From Taklimakanibacter sp050251035 (GTDB taxonomy: Bacteria; Pseudomonadota; Alphaproteobacteria; Rhizobiales; Aestuariivirgaceae), in NCBI GenBank assembly GCA_050251035.1, contig JBFWNN010000027.1, forward strand, positions 1 through 64,000: a stretch of 64,000 nucleotides of DNA. The letters are read 5' to 3'. The notes below the pieces were generated by a model. That model searched no databases, was not told where the DNA came from, and worked only from the letters and a program-made list of their open reading frames with translations. Position numbers and translations under genes: made by a program. Positions 52,404-60,317 of this stretch are shown one piece after another (within the stretch, counting starts at the first letter, position 1; each line of letters opens with the position of its first letter).

Positions 52404-52436
52404 ACTGTTGCCCTTTGGTCACAGGTGCGTTCCAAT
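52404..52436. promoter_or_regulatory. 33-base element shared with 48952-48984 (copy 2)
   Basis: ACTGTTGCC, GGTCACAGG and TCCAAT in the same spacing as the copy before the porin gene, 28 of 33 identical. Here it stands 23 bases before a short, apparently frameshifted membrane reading frame. Confidence 0.4.
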
Positions 52437-52458
52437 TTGTGGGAGATTCGCCTATGCC

Positions 52459-52556
52459 ATGGGCGTCGTGTTCTTCTACATGCCGCTCGGCGCGCGCTCA
52501 TCGGCGGCATCATCGGCGTGGTCTGGGTGATTGTCCGGCGGAAGCCGGCGCCGTGA
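52459..52556 (+). other. Possible frameshifted mini-gene of a small membrane protein
   Basis: An ATG at 52459 reads MGVVFFYMPLGA, and a second frame then reads LIGGIIGVVWVIVRRKPAP to a TGA at 52554. Together they would make one plausible 30-odd-residue membrane protein if a frameshift is allowed (98 bases, not a multiple of 3). It may be a decayed gene or chance. The rest of the 52366-52595 gap holds only the shared 33-base element. Confidence 0.25.
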
Positions 52557-52595
52557 GGCATTGGCTCGTGGCGGCAATCGTGGCATGACCCTCGC

Positions 52596-54170
52596 ATGTC
52601 GTCCGGACTCCATCACGTCACGCTGGTGAGCGCCAATGCGCAGCGCAATGTCGACTTCTATGCGGGCTTCCTGGGCCTCCGGCTGGTGAAGCGGACGGCC
52701 GGCTTCGAGGACGCGACCCAGCTCCATCTCTTCTATGGCGACCGCCTGGGCTCGCCCGGCTCGCTCGTCACCGCGCTGGTCTGGCAGGACGGCGCCCGCG
52801 GCCGCCAGGGCCTCGGCCAGGCATTCGAGATCGGCTTGGCGATCCCGGCCGAGGCCATGGGCTTCTGGCTCACCCGGGCGATGACGGCGGGATTGAAGAC
52901 CGGACTGCCGAGCCGCGAATTCGGCGAGCCGGTGCTGCGCCTCAGCGATCCCGACGGGGTCATCGTCAAGCTCGTCGGGGCCGACGAGCTCGCAGCGCCG
53001 GCTTTGTTCCACCCGCCCGACGTCCCCGCCGGAATGGTGGTGCGCCGCATTCGCGGCGTCACTTTTTTGTCCAATGATCCGAACGGGACGCGCGCTTCAT
53101 TGCCCGAGAATTACGGCTATCGCGAAGCGGCGCGCGAGGGCGCGACCACGCGGTTCGTCTCCGCGAGCGGCGACGTCGTCGATCTGCGCGAGGCGTCTGG
53201 CTTCTGGCCGGGCGCGCCGGGCCCCGGCACGATCGACCATGTGGCCTTCAGCGTCGACGGTACGGCGGAGCTGAAGCGCCTCCACGCGGCCTTCGCCGCC
53301 GAGGACCGGGTGACGAGCCCGGTCAAGGACCGCCGCTATTTCACCTCGCTCTATGTCCGCGAGCCGGGCGGCATCCTCACCGAATTCGCCACCGACACGC
53401 CCGGCATGACAGTGGATGAAGACGATGCCGAGCTCGGCACGAAGCTCTTCGTGCCGCCGCACGAGGCGGCGCGGGAGAAGGAAATCATCGCCATGCTGCC
53501 GGATTTTTCGCCGCCCGGCGCGCCACGCGATCCCAACCTCGAATTGCCTTTCGTCCACCGTCTGAAGCGGGCGGAAGATCCCGACGGCACGACCCTGATC
53601 CTGTTCCACGGCACCGGCGGCCACGAGGCGGATCTCCTGCCGCTCGGCCGCGAGATCGCACCCCGCGCCGATCTCCTGGGTTTTCGCGGCCGCAGCAACG
53701 AAGAAGGAACCCCTCGCTGGTTTCGCCGCCACGGCATGGATCGTTTCGACCAGGCGGACATCGCGCACGAGGCGGAAGCCTTCGCCGCGACCTTGCCGAA
53801 AGCCCTCGCGCGCTACGGGCTCGATGCCCGTCGCGTCACGGCGCTCGGCTACTCCAACGGCGCCAATTTCGCCGCCGCCCTCATGCTGCTTCATCCGGGC
53901 CTCATCGCCCGCGCCATTCTGCTGCGGCCGATGCTGGTGCTGGAAAACCCGCCGGCGCCCGACCTTTCGCAGACGAAAATCCTGACGATTGCCGGCCAAG
54001 CCGATCCCTATGGCCGCTATGTGCCGGCGCTGGTCGATCATTTCCGCCGCTGCGGCGTGGCGTTCGCCGCCGAGACCATCGCGGCCGGCCATGGCCTCGA
54101 CCGCCAGGACATCGTCCTGGCGCGCGCGTGGTATGAAAGCAACGCTACTGGACGGCCAGGTTCTGGTTGA
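52596..54170 (+). CDS. Fusion of VOC ring-cleaving dioxygenase and alpha/beta hydrolase (MhqO-MhqD-like)
   Basis: 524 residues. Residues 1-300 hold two VOC modules (LHHVTLVSANAQRNVDFYAG; GTIDHVAFSVDG) with metal-ligand candidates H6 or H7, H215 and E263 (LTEFATD). Residues about 315-524 are a serine hydrolase: oxyanion loop FHGTGGHE, nucleophile S420 in LGYSNGANF, D470 in GQADPYG and H499 in AAGHGLD. In Bacillus, MhqO and MhqD are separate proteins of quinone/hydroquinone resistance. The fusion could channel a ring-cleavage product to the hydrolase. The last 26 bases overlap the convergent gene. Confidence 0.87.
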   Translation: MSSGLHHVTLVSANAQRNVDFYAGFLGLRLVKRTAGFEDATQLHLFYGDRLGSPGSLVTALVWQDGARGRQGLGQAFEIGLAIPAEAMGFWLTRAMTAGLKTGLPSREFGEPVLRLSDPDGVIVKLVGADELAAPALFHPPDVPAGMVVRRIRGVTFLSNDPNGTRASLPENYGYREAAREGATTRFVSASGDVVDLREASGFWPGAPGPGTIDHVAFSVDGTAELKRLHAAFAAEDRVTSPVKDRRYFTSLYVREPGGILTEFATDTPGMTVDEDDAELGTKLFVPPHEAAREKEIIAMLPDFSPPGAPRDPNLELPFVHRLKRAEDPDGTTLILFHGTGGHEADLLPLGREIAPRADLLGFRGRSNEEGTPRWFRRHGMDRFDQADIAHEAEAFAATLPKALARYGLDARRVTALGYSNGANFAAALMLLHPGLIARAILLRPMLVLENPPAPDLSQTKILTIAGQADPYGRYVPALVDHFRRCGVAFAAETIAAGHGLDRQDIVLARAWYESNATGRPGSG

Positions 54171-54942
54171 TCGATACGCTCGCCGATCCGCCCTCGGTGA
54201 AGAGTCTGGTCCAGAATTCCATGATCTTGTTCAGCCTTTCGATCGGCAGCGCCGCACGCTCGGCCGTGCCGCCGCGCCCGACGCCGAAGACATGCACCTT
54301 GGCACCGCGCAGCTCCGGCACCAGCCGGTTCTCCGCGACCCGCTGGAGCAGCGCCTCATTGGGCAGCATGAGGAACTCGCCGCCCGGCATGAAAGATGAA
54401 TTCTCGATGAGGTCCGAGAACAGGAACATCTCCGCCGTCTTCTCGGCCGTCAGCTCCTCGCGCGACACGAGCGCGATCGTGGTGACGATGTCGGAGAATT
54501 CGAGCTCCCGGAAGTTGTCGAGCCGCTCGCGCGCCGTCTTGCGGATCTCCGCGATGAGGATGCGCTTGTGGTTGAGGATGAGGCCGCCGGTGCAGTCGGA
54601 GAGCAGATCCTCCCAGAAGCCCTTCGGCGGGCAAAAGGGGATGCAGCGGTCGATCAGGCGCTCGGAATGGGCGGCGCTGTCGCCGATGGTCCTGATGACG
54701 ATACGCTCGCCGCCCTTGAGATCGGCGACGATGCGCTGCAGGCCGTCGACCAGTATGGTCTTGTCCTGCGCGTCATAGGGCGTCGTGACATCGAGGAAGA
54801 GCAGGACGTCGCGGCCGTCGGCTGCGCAATAGCGCTTCCAGTCGATCGCCTGCGCCCGGGCCTGAGGCGCGAGGCCGGCGCCGATGAGGAAGAGTGCGGT
54901 CAGGACGGAAAGAGCGAGCGCCAGCCGCAGGCGTGGCATCAT
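54145..54942 (-). CDS. Secreted vWA-like protein
   Basis: 265 residues. Signal peptide about 1-32 (ending ARAQA). RDVLLFLDVTTPYD resembles the first strand and metal site of a vWA domain, with TAEMFLFSDLIENS as the later Asp strand and VHVFGVGRGG near the end; a Cys-rich loop (RCIPFCPPKG, DCTGG) may form disulfides. It is probably periplasmic. The ATG at 54942 overlaps the upstream stop. Paired with a polytopic membrane protein; no family function is known. Confidence 0.68.
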   Translation of the reverse strand: MMPRLRLALALSVLTALFLIGAGLAPQARAQAIDWKRYCAADGRDVLLFLDVTTPYDAQDKTILVDGLQRIVADLKGGERIVIRTIGDSAAHSERLIDRCIPFCPPKGFWEDLLSDCTGGLILNHKRILIAEIRKTARERLDNFRELEFSDIVTTIALVSREELTAEKTAEMFLFSDLIENSSFMPGGEFLMLPNEALLQRVAENRLVPELRGAKVHVFGVGRGGTAERAALPIERLNKIMEFWTRLFTEGGSASVSINQNLAVQ

Positions 54943-56012
54943 CGCAGCGGCCGGATATTGGCGTTCTTCGTCACTTCGCTCGGCGGCAGGCGCGAGCCGG
55001 CGAGCTGCGAGGCGACGTCGTTCTGCACCGCCTCCTCGGCCAGCGTATCGAGCTGGTCGAGAACGAACTGGTCCCACTCGTCGAGCGGCAGGCTCAACAG
55101 CGTCTTCATCTCGATGATCTTGTTGTTGGAGTCGGCGAAGTTGCGGCTGGCGCCGGTGAGGTCGGGCGTGAACTTGCGGATGACCTTGGCGCGCGACTGG
55201 GCGTATTTGGCCTGCAGCTTGTTGAGCCGCCGCGTCGCCTTGCGCAGGGCAACCTCGGCATGGTCGAAGTCCTTGTCGGGATCATGGCTGAAGAAGCCGA
55301 GCAGCATGGCGATGATCACGCCGCCGAAGTTGACGGTGAACAGGATGAGCGCGCTGACGTCGCCGAAGGCGTTGAACAGGCTGGTGAAGAAGCCATGCTG
55401 GCTCACCTGCCCGCCGATCTCGGTGAACAGGCTGCCGAGGCCGGGATCGGCGGCGCCGGCCGAATAGCGCGCCCGACCGATGGTCAGGATGGAGATCAGG
55501 ATGGCGAGGACCGCGACCACGAGGCAGGCGATGATGAGATTGGACCACACGACGCGGCGGCGGTATTCCGACCACACCTGGCGGATGCAGCGGCCGCCGA
55601 GATGCGCGAGCAGCAGGAGCAGGATGGCGAAGGCGGTCGAGACCAGATAGGAGGTGAGGTTCGTGCCCTGGATCGCGTAGTCGAACAGGAACTTGTTGAC
55701 CGGCGCTTCGAGGATGGCGAGGCCGATGGCGAGCAGCCAGAATATCCAGGGCGGGACGCTCAGATTGTTGATGGGCCGGCGCACCACCGCCTGCAGCCGG
55801 TCGAATTGCTGGTCGTGGCGCTCGAACTCGCGCAGCACCGCCATGTAGCTGTCGGAGCGCGGCCCGTGATCGAGCTCGACATTCGAGATCTCGTTCTTCC
55901 GGTCGTTGAGCAGCTTGACATATTCGGAATGGTGCTTCTGGCGGGCGCCCATCCACTTGGCCAATTCCTCGCGCGGATTGCTGGCGGCGCGTCCCAGTGC
56001 CTGCAAGGCCAT
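54939..56012 (-). CDS. Polytopic membrane protein with coiled-coil ends
   Basis: 357 residues. About four membrane segments (PPWIFWLLAIGLAIL, LVSTAFAILLLLLAHLGG, NLIIACLVVAVLAILISIL, ALILFTVNFGGVIIAMLLGFF) between helical, charged N- and C-terminal parts (RQKHHSEYVKLLNDRKNEI; ALRKATRRLNKLQAKYAQSR). The ATG at 56012 has GGGAGGGGA upstream; a longer frame would take in the small protein at 56099. No family is recognised. Its stop is coupled to the vWA-like gene. Confidence 0.68.
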   Translation of the reverse strand: MALQALGRAASNPREELAKWMGARQKHHSEYVKLLNDRKNEISNVELDHGPRSDSYMAVLREFERHDQQFDRLQAVVRRPINNLSVPPWIFWLLAIGLAILEAPVNKFLFDYAIQGTNLTSYLVSTAFAILLLLLAHLGGRCIRQVWSEYRRRVVWSNLIIACLVVAVLAILISILTIGRARYSAGAADPGLGSLFTEIGGQVSQHGFFTSLFNAFGDVSALILFTVNFGGVIIAMLLGFFSHDPDKDFDHAEVALRKATRRLNKLQAKYAQSRAKVIRKFTPDLTGASRNFADSNNKIIEMKTLLSLPLDEWDQFVLDQLDTLAEEAVQNDVASQLAGSRLPPSEVTKNANIRPLR

Positions 56013-56098
56013 CTGTCCCCTCCCTCGCCGCCGGGATGGGCCGTTCCCGGTCGCACCCCAGATCAAAGCGGCAAACGAAGGTTTCGGCAACAGGAACT

Positions 56099-56377
56099 TT
56101 ATGGCGGTGCTTGCCCCGGCCATCCAACGGCTGCCTGCTCGCCTTTCGCCGGCAGCGGCAGGGGCTTGCCTTCCAGCCTGTCATAGCAGGCGAGGCGATC
56201 GCCGGCTTCACTGATCGTCCGGCATTGGGCGAGGGTCGGTAGCGGCTCGTCCGATGTTGCATCGAAGAACGGGGACAGGAGCAGCGCGGCGGCGACGAGG
56301 GCCGCTGGCGCCAGCGCCAGGGCCATGACGACCGGCGGAAGCGTGCGCCGGCTTCGTCTCAAAACGGTGTTTGACAT
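56099..56377 (-). CDS. Small exported or membrane-anchored protein
   Basis: 92 residues. One hydrophobic segment (about 17-36, ALALAPAALVAAALLLSPF) followed by LAQCRTISEAGDRLACYDRLEG, a Cys-x-Asp motif (CYDRL) found in small envelope proteins of many Proteobacteria. Its stop lies 87 bases upstream of the polytopic membrane protein, so it may start that operon. Function is unknown. Confidence 0.6.
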   Translation of the reverse strand: MSNTVLRRSRRTLPPVVMALALAPAALVAAALLLSPFFDATSDEPLPTLAQCRTISEAGDRLACYDRLEGKPLPLPAKGEQAAVGWPGQAPP

Positions 56378-56491
56378 CGGCTTCGAACTCTGGGTTTCTG
56401 ACCTGCCGATCTAGTCGTTCGCGCATCTGAAAACGATGCGGAACAACGGGCTCGGCCATAAGGCGGTCATAAAATCCAAAGGTTGAGGACC

Positions 56492-57499
56492 ATGTCGGAC
56501 AGCGAGGCGCGCAAGAGCGCTCAATCCTGGTATTGGTGGGGTATCCCCACCCTGTTCCGCTGCCCCTGGAACGAGGACCCCTCGGCCTGCGACATCGCCC
56601 TCGTCGGTGTGCCGCACAGTTCCGGCAACGGCTCGACCGAGCGCGACCAGCATCTGGGTCCCCGCGCCGTGCGCCATGCCTCGGGCTTCTATCGCCGCGC
56701 CCATGGCGTCCACGGCTTCGCGCCTTTCGACGCGGCGCGCGTCCATGATCTGGGCGACGTGCCCTTGCCGGAAGCGATGAACAACGAAGCCTGCGTCCGC
56801 GACATCGAGGCCTTCTATGCGCGCCTCGACGCGTCGGGCACGCGTCCCGTGTCGATCGGCGGCGACCATTCGATCACCGGCCCCATCCTCAAGGCCGTGG
56901 CCGGGCCGGGGCGGAGGCTTACGGGCGGCAAGCCCGCCGCCCTCATTCATTTCGACGCCCATACCGACAGCTATGAGAACATGCCGCACTGGCTGGGGGC
57001 CCGCCGCTCGGCGGCGCATTGGGCGGCCTATACGGTACGGGAAGCGGCCGTCGATGCCGCGCATAGCATCCAGGTCGGCATGCGCGGCCATCCTTCGGCG
57101 GCGATCCATCAGGGCAAGGTCGGCTCGGCCAGCGAGGCCTTGGGCTACAAGGTCGTCACCATGAGGGAGTTCGAGAATCTCGGCATCGAACGGACGATCG
57201 AGATCATCCGATCACGAATAGGTGACCACCCGGCCTATGTCACCTTCGATCTCGACTGTCTCGACCCGAGCGTGGCGCCTGGCGTGTCCAATCTCGAGCC
57301 CGGCTTCTCGGGCTTCACCATAAGAGAAGCGACGCGCCTGCTGCAGGGTCTCAAAGGGCTCGATATCATCGGGGCCGACGTCGTCTGCCTGATGCCGACC
57401 AAGGACAGTCCGAACCAGATCACGGCGCAGATGGCGATGGTGATGATGTTCGAACTGGTCTCGCTCATCGCCTGGCGTCTTGCCGGACCGGGTGCCTGA
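56492..57499 (+). CDS. Ureohydrolase (agmatinase/guanidino-acid type) with intact Mn site
   Basis: 335 residues. All metal motifs are present: IGGDHSI, HFDAHTD and TFDLDCLDPS. It hydrolyses a guanidino group releasing urea; agmatinase, guanidinobutyrase or proclavaminate-type specificity cannot be distinguished by eye. The ATG at 56492 has GAGG close upstream. It lies near no arginine-decarboxylase gene. It is a useful contrast to the ligand-poor domain at 2746-4587. Confidence 0.9.
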   Translation: MSDSEARKSAQSWYWWGIPTLFRCPWNEDPSACDIALVGVPHSSGNGSTERDQHLGPRAVRHASGFYRRAHGVHGFAPFDAARVHDLGDVPLPEAMNNEACVRDIEAFYARLDASGTRPVSIGGDHSITGPILKAVAGPGRRLTGGKPAALIHFDAHTDSYENMPHWLGARRSAAHWAAYTVREAAVDAAHSIQVGMRGHPSAAIHQGKVGSASEALGYKVVTMREFENLGIERTIEIIRSRIGDHPAYVTFDLDCLDPSVAPGVSNLEPGFSGFTIREATRLLQGLKGLDIIGADVVCLMPTKDSPNQITAQMAMVMMFELVSLIAWRLAGPGA

Positions 57500-57599
57500 C
57501 CTTTCCATGGGTCATGGACGAAGCCGCGCAAATCGGTAGAATATGGGACGGCCGGCCGGTCCGGCCATGGGGATAGACCGACTGCGAGGGAGAAGGTCC

Positions 57600-58136
57600 A
57601 TGCGATTGAGGCTTGTGCTGGCCGCCGCGATGCTCCTGGGCGTGCTCAATGCCGGCGGCGCGCTCGCGGCCAAGAATGTCCTCATCTCGATCAACAAGAG
57701 CAGCCAGAAGATGACCGTGTCGATCGACGGCGAGAAGACCTATGTCTGGCCGGTGTCGACGGGTGCGCGGGGCTACACGACGCCGAGCGGCAACTTCAAG
57801 CCGTTCCGCATGGAGCGCGATCATTTCTCCAAGGAATGGGACGACGCGCCGATGCCACATTCGATCTTCTTCACCATGGAAGGCCATGCGATCCATGGCA
57901 GCCCCCATACCAAGCGTCTCGGCACCCGTGCCTCGCATGGTTGTGTGCGTCTGGCGCCGGGCAACGCCGCCAAGCTGTTTGCTCTTGTGCAGAAGACGGG
58001 CATGAAGAATACGCGGGTGGTGGTCAAAGGCGGTTTCGACTTCGACTTCGGCTTCTCCGATGATTTCGCCAGCGCCTTGCCGCGCAAGCCGCGCTGGATG
58101 AAGCGGCGCAATCCCTTCGCCGATCTGTTCGACTGA
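57600..58136 (+). CDS. L,D-transpeptidase (YkuD domain), exported
   Basis: 178 residues. Signal peptide ends GALAA (about residue 23). ISINKSSQKMTVSIDGEKT begins the catalytic domain, HAIHGSPHTKRLG and ASHGCVRLAPGNA contain the His and nucleophile Cys115. Start at 57600 follows a GAGGGAGAAGG ribosome site. This is a second, different L,D-transpeptidase in the window; its tail is rich in basic and aromatic residues (PRWMKRRNPFADLF). Confidence 0.92.
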   Translation: MRLRLVLAAAMLLGVLNAGGALAAKNVLISINKSSQKMTVSIDGEKTYVWPVSTGARGYTTPSGNFKPFRMERDHFSKEWDDAPMPHSIFFTMEGHAIHGSPHTKRLGTRASHGCVRLAPGNAAKLFALVQKTGMKNTRVVVKGGFDFDFGFSDDFASALPRKPRWMKRRNPFADLFD

Positions 58137-58154
58137 CCGGACCGCGGTCATCGC

Positions 58155-58529
58155 TCACGGCGCGATCACCGTCTCGGTGCCGGCTTGATTCTTTACGCTG
58201 AGGCGGGTCGCCTTGTCGGTCGCCAGCATGTGGATGCCGGGCTCGGTCCGCGCATCGAGCAGGACCAGGCCCGATCCGTCCGTGCCGGCGCCGAGCTTCA
58301 CCCGGATGGCGCCGGTCTGATCCATCATGCGGAAGACCACTTCGCCGTCGGACGCGACACTGAGCCGCGAGCGCACGGTGCCGGTCTGATCGACGAGCTC
58401 GATCAATTCCGCCCTGACGACGGCCTCGGGCGCCGGTGCTGCGGCGAGGCGGCCGAAGCCGAGCGTGCCGGCCAGGAGGCCGAGATTGACGACGGTCAGG
58501 GCCAGGGCTGCTCCTTGCATATTGGCCAT
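58155..58529 (-). CDS. Exported protein of unknown function
   Basis: 124 residues. A hydrophobic N-terminal segment (about 8-28) then a beta-rich domain with repeated hairpins: LVDQTGTVRSRLSVASDGEV, MMDQTGAIRVKLGAGTDGSG and LLDARTEPGIHML. Two Gly/Asp-rich DQTG repeats suggest a short repeating fold. No family is recognised. It converges with the L,D-transpeptidase gene. Confidence 0.62.
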   Translation of the reverse strand: MANMQGAALALTVVNLGLLAGTLGFGRLAAAPAPEAVVRAELIELVDQTGTVRSRLSVASDGEVVFRMMDQTGAIRVKLGAGTDGSGLVLLDARTEPGIHMLATDKATRLSVKNQAGTETVIAP

Positions 58530-58710
58530 GGAAGACCTTCTTGTCGGGCGCCTCCTCTGGGAGCGCGCCTGGGCTTAAGGAGTATTGATTCGCAACGCAT
58601 GCCCTATATTCCCGTTATGCTGACAGAAACATCTCGCGATCCTGAAGTGCGGGTGGGACTGTCGTGAAGTTGCTGGACCCGGGCTTTGACCCGGCAGCAG
58701 GAAGGTGATG

Positions 58711-59157
58711 ATGGCCTGGTTGGTCGCCGCGCTGGTGTTTCTTGTGCCGCTGGTGTTTTTCCCGCGCGCGGCCGCCTACATCCTGCTGGCCGCGGTCGTT
58801 CTTCTGGGCGGCTGGGCGCTCTATGAATGGATGGAGAACCGGCGGTCCCTGGCCGAAGAGGAAAAGGTGACGGTCGCCGCGAGTTTCGATCCCGCGGCCT
58901 GCCCGGCGGAGACGCCGGTGCTGGCCAAGGTGCTGAACGGCAGTTCGAGATTCGTCCAGTCGGTCCGGTTTGACATCGCGGTCAAGCGGCGGGGCTACAG
59001 CAACGAGATCGGCCGCCTGTCGCGGCTGCTCGACGACCAGCCCATGGCCGCCGGCGCCGAGTCGCAATATTGCTATGCCCTGCCCGTCCTGATCCCGCCG
59101 GTCGAGCCCCGGGAGCTCGAATTCTCGATTCCCCAAAAATTTGTTACTTTTAGGTAA
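58711..59157 (+). CDS. Membrane protein of unknown function
   Basis: About 148 residues. Two N-terminal hydrophobic segments (WLVAALVFLVPLVFF and YILLAAVVLLGGWALYEW), then a soluble beta-type domain (VLNGSSRFVQSVRFDIAVKR; SQYCYALPVLIPP). The ATG at 58711 follows AGGAAGG by five bases; ATG at 58708 or GTG at 58705 are close alternatives. Function unknown; followed by an HTH gene. Confidence 0.65.
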   Translation: MAWLVAALVFLVPLVFFPRAAAYILLAAVVLLGGWALYEWMENRRSLAEEEKVTVAASFDPAACPAETPVLAKVLNGSSRFVQSVRFDIAVKRRGYSNEIGRLSRLLDDQPMAAGAESQYCYALPVLIPPVEPRELEFSIPQKFVTFR

Positions 59158-59232
59158 AGATCAAACCAACCATTTGAAACCGGCGCGGCTTGCTGTAAGT
59201 ATCTTTCCAGGGGGTCGGTATGGTGGGGATGA

Positions 59233-59601
59233 ATGCTGAACTCTCTCAAGAAAAAACGTCCTGTTTCTCGTTCGCCTGGTAAGAAGCGGACCGCCCGCGT
59301 CGGGTCGCCCGTCACTTTCGCCTGGGCTTCGGTTGCCGTCGAATTGAAGACCGCTCGGCTGGCGCGGAATTTCACGATCCGCGATCTGGCCCGCGAGGTC
59401 GGCTGCGATCATACGGTCATCTTCCGGCTCGAGCGTTCGACGCCTGTTGCAGTGGAGCATTTGCTCTCGCTGTTGCTCTGGCTCGGACGTGAGCCTTTCC
59501 AGTTCACATCCGTCGATCGTAAGTTCAAAGCGAAGCTGGCGCCCGGGATCTCGAAAAAGATCGCGAACGGGCCGCAGGCGCGCAAGGCCGGGCGGCGCTA
59601 G
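59233..59601 (+). CDS. XRE-type helix-turn-helix protein
   Basis: 122 residues. Basic N-terminus (LKKKRPVSRSPGKKRTAR), then a Cro/C1-type HTH at about 38-70 (LKTARLARNFTIRDLAREVG and CDHTVIFRLERS) followed by a short C-terminal helix region. It may regulate nearby genes or another locus; no partner is visible. The basic head is unusual for XRE regulators. Confidence 0.7.
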   Translation: MLNSLKKKRPVSRSPGKKRTARVGSPVTFAWASVAVELKTARLARNFTIRDLAREVGCDHTVIFRLERSTPVAVEHLLSLLLWLGREPFQFTSVDRKFKAKLAPGISKKIANGPQARKAGRR

Positions 59602-59828
59602 AAGAGCGCGGGGCGCCCCGTTTTCACCCTTGCCGGATCACCCGGCTTGGGCGCGCGGCGACAAGCAGGAGTGGCGATTTCGTCGGCGCAAGGCCGAGGA
59701 TCGATAACCTTTTGCACTTTTCACGTGTAGCGGCTCGTCGTCTCGGCCAGAGGCTTGCATGCGGCTGCCGTTACGGCACTTGAAGTGACGTTTGGCGACA
59801 GTCACACTCACTTGCCGAACACAGTATC
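59602..59828. other. Intergenic region without a supported gene
   Basis: No convincing coding frame. It contains a short GC palindrome CGGGGCGCCCCG followed by TTTT (about 59609-59624) near the HTH stop that could be a weak terminator, then a stretch of lower GC leading to the small frame at 59829. Confidence 0.5.
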
Positions 59829-60032
59829 GTGGAGGCAGAGATCGAAGACCGTTTGCAACCACCGCTTCCGGGAACCGCGCCCTGGGCGCCGCGGATCATC
59901 CATGCCCCCTTGCCGCGCTGGCCCATCGTCATTCCACTGAGCCTGTTCTTGGGCCTCATGCTCGCAACCTGGGCAGTGCTGGACCGGGGCGTCCTGTCGT
60001 CCCTCGCAAGATTGGTCGGTGGTCCAGGATAG
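59829..60032 (+). CDS. Small single-helix membrane protein (tentative)
   Basis: 67 residues, GTG start. A short acidic head (MEAEIEDRLQ), a Pro-rich segment and one hydrophobic helix (WPIVIPLSLFLGLMLATWAVL) near the C-terminus. It has no recognised family, and an opposing minus-strand open frame overlaps it, so the call depends on the hydrophobic pattern only. Confidence 0.4.
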   Translation: MEAEIEDRLQPPLPGTAPWAPRIIHAPLPRWPIVIPLSLFLGLMLATWAVLDRGVLSSLARLVGGPG

Positions 60033-60051
60033 CGCCCGGCCGAAACAGGAA

Positions 60052-60078
60052 AGCCCTCGCTTGTTTAAGGCGAGGGCT
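60052..60078. terminator. Stem-loop terminator candidate
   Basis: 9-bp stem AGCCCTCGC/GCGAGGGCT with a nine-base loop. On the minus strand it is followed by TTTCCTGTTT; the plus-strand side lacks a U-tract. It may separate the small genes from the molybdenum-cofactor cluster. Confidence 0.45.
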
Positions 60079-60138
60079 CTCCCGGGGTGCGGATCCGGGG
60101 GCAATGTCACCGTCCCCAACGGGATTATAGACTGGTGT

Positions 60139-60153
60139 GTTACAGTTTGTAAC
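60139..60153. promoter_or_regulatory. Inverted repeat upstream of moeA-like genes
   Basis: GTTACA-GTT-TGTAAC palindrome in an AT-rich stretch (about 60131-60250) that contrasts with the surrounding GC-rich DNA. About 165 bases before the molybdenum-cofactor genes. It could be a TetR- or ModE-like operator, but it does not match the Escherichia coli ModE consensus. Confidence 0.4.
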
Positions 60154-60317
60154 GGTGAATAAAGCTCATGCGATCAAAAATAGACATATTATCAGATAAA
60201 CAACTTAAGGCGGAATTCGTTTCCGAGGCCCTCTCCTTGAATAATTTCTGACCTAGCGTCAGATCACATCATCGGCTGGCGGTTGCAATCCCGCTGTCGG
60301 CCGGCTCATCATTGGAC

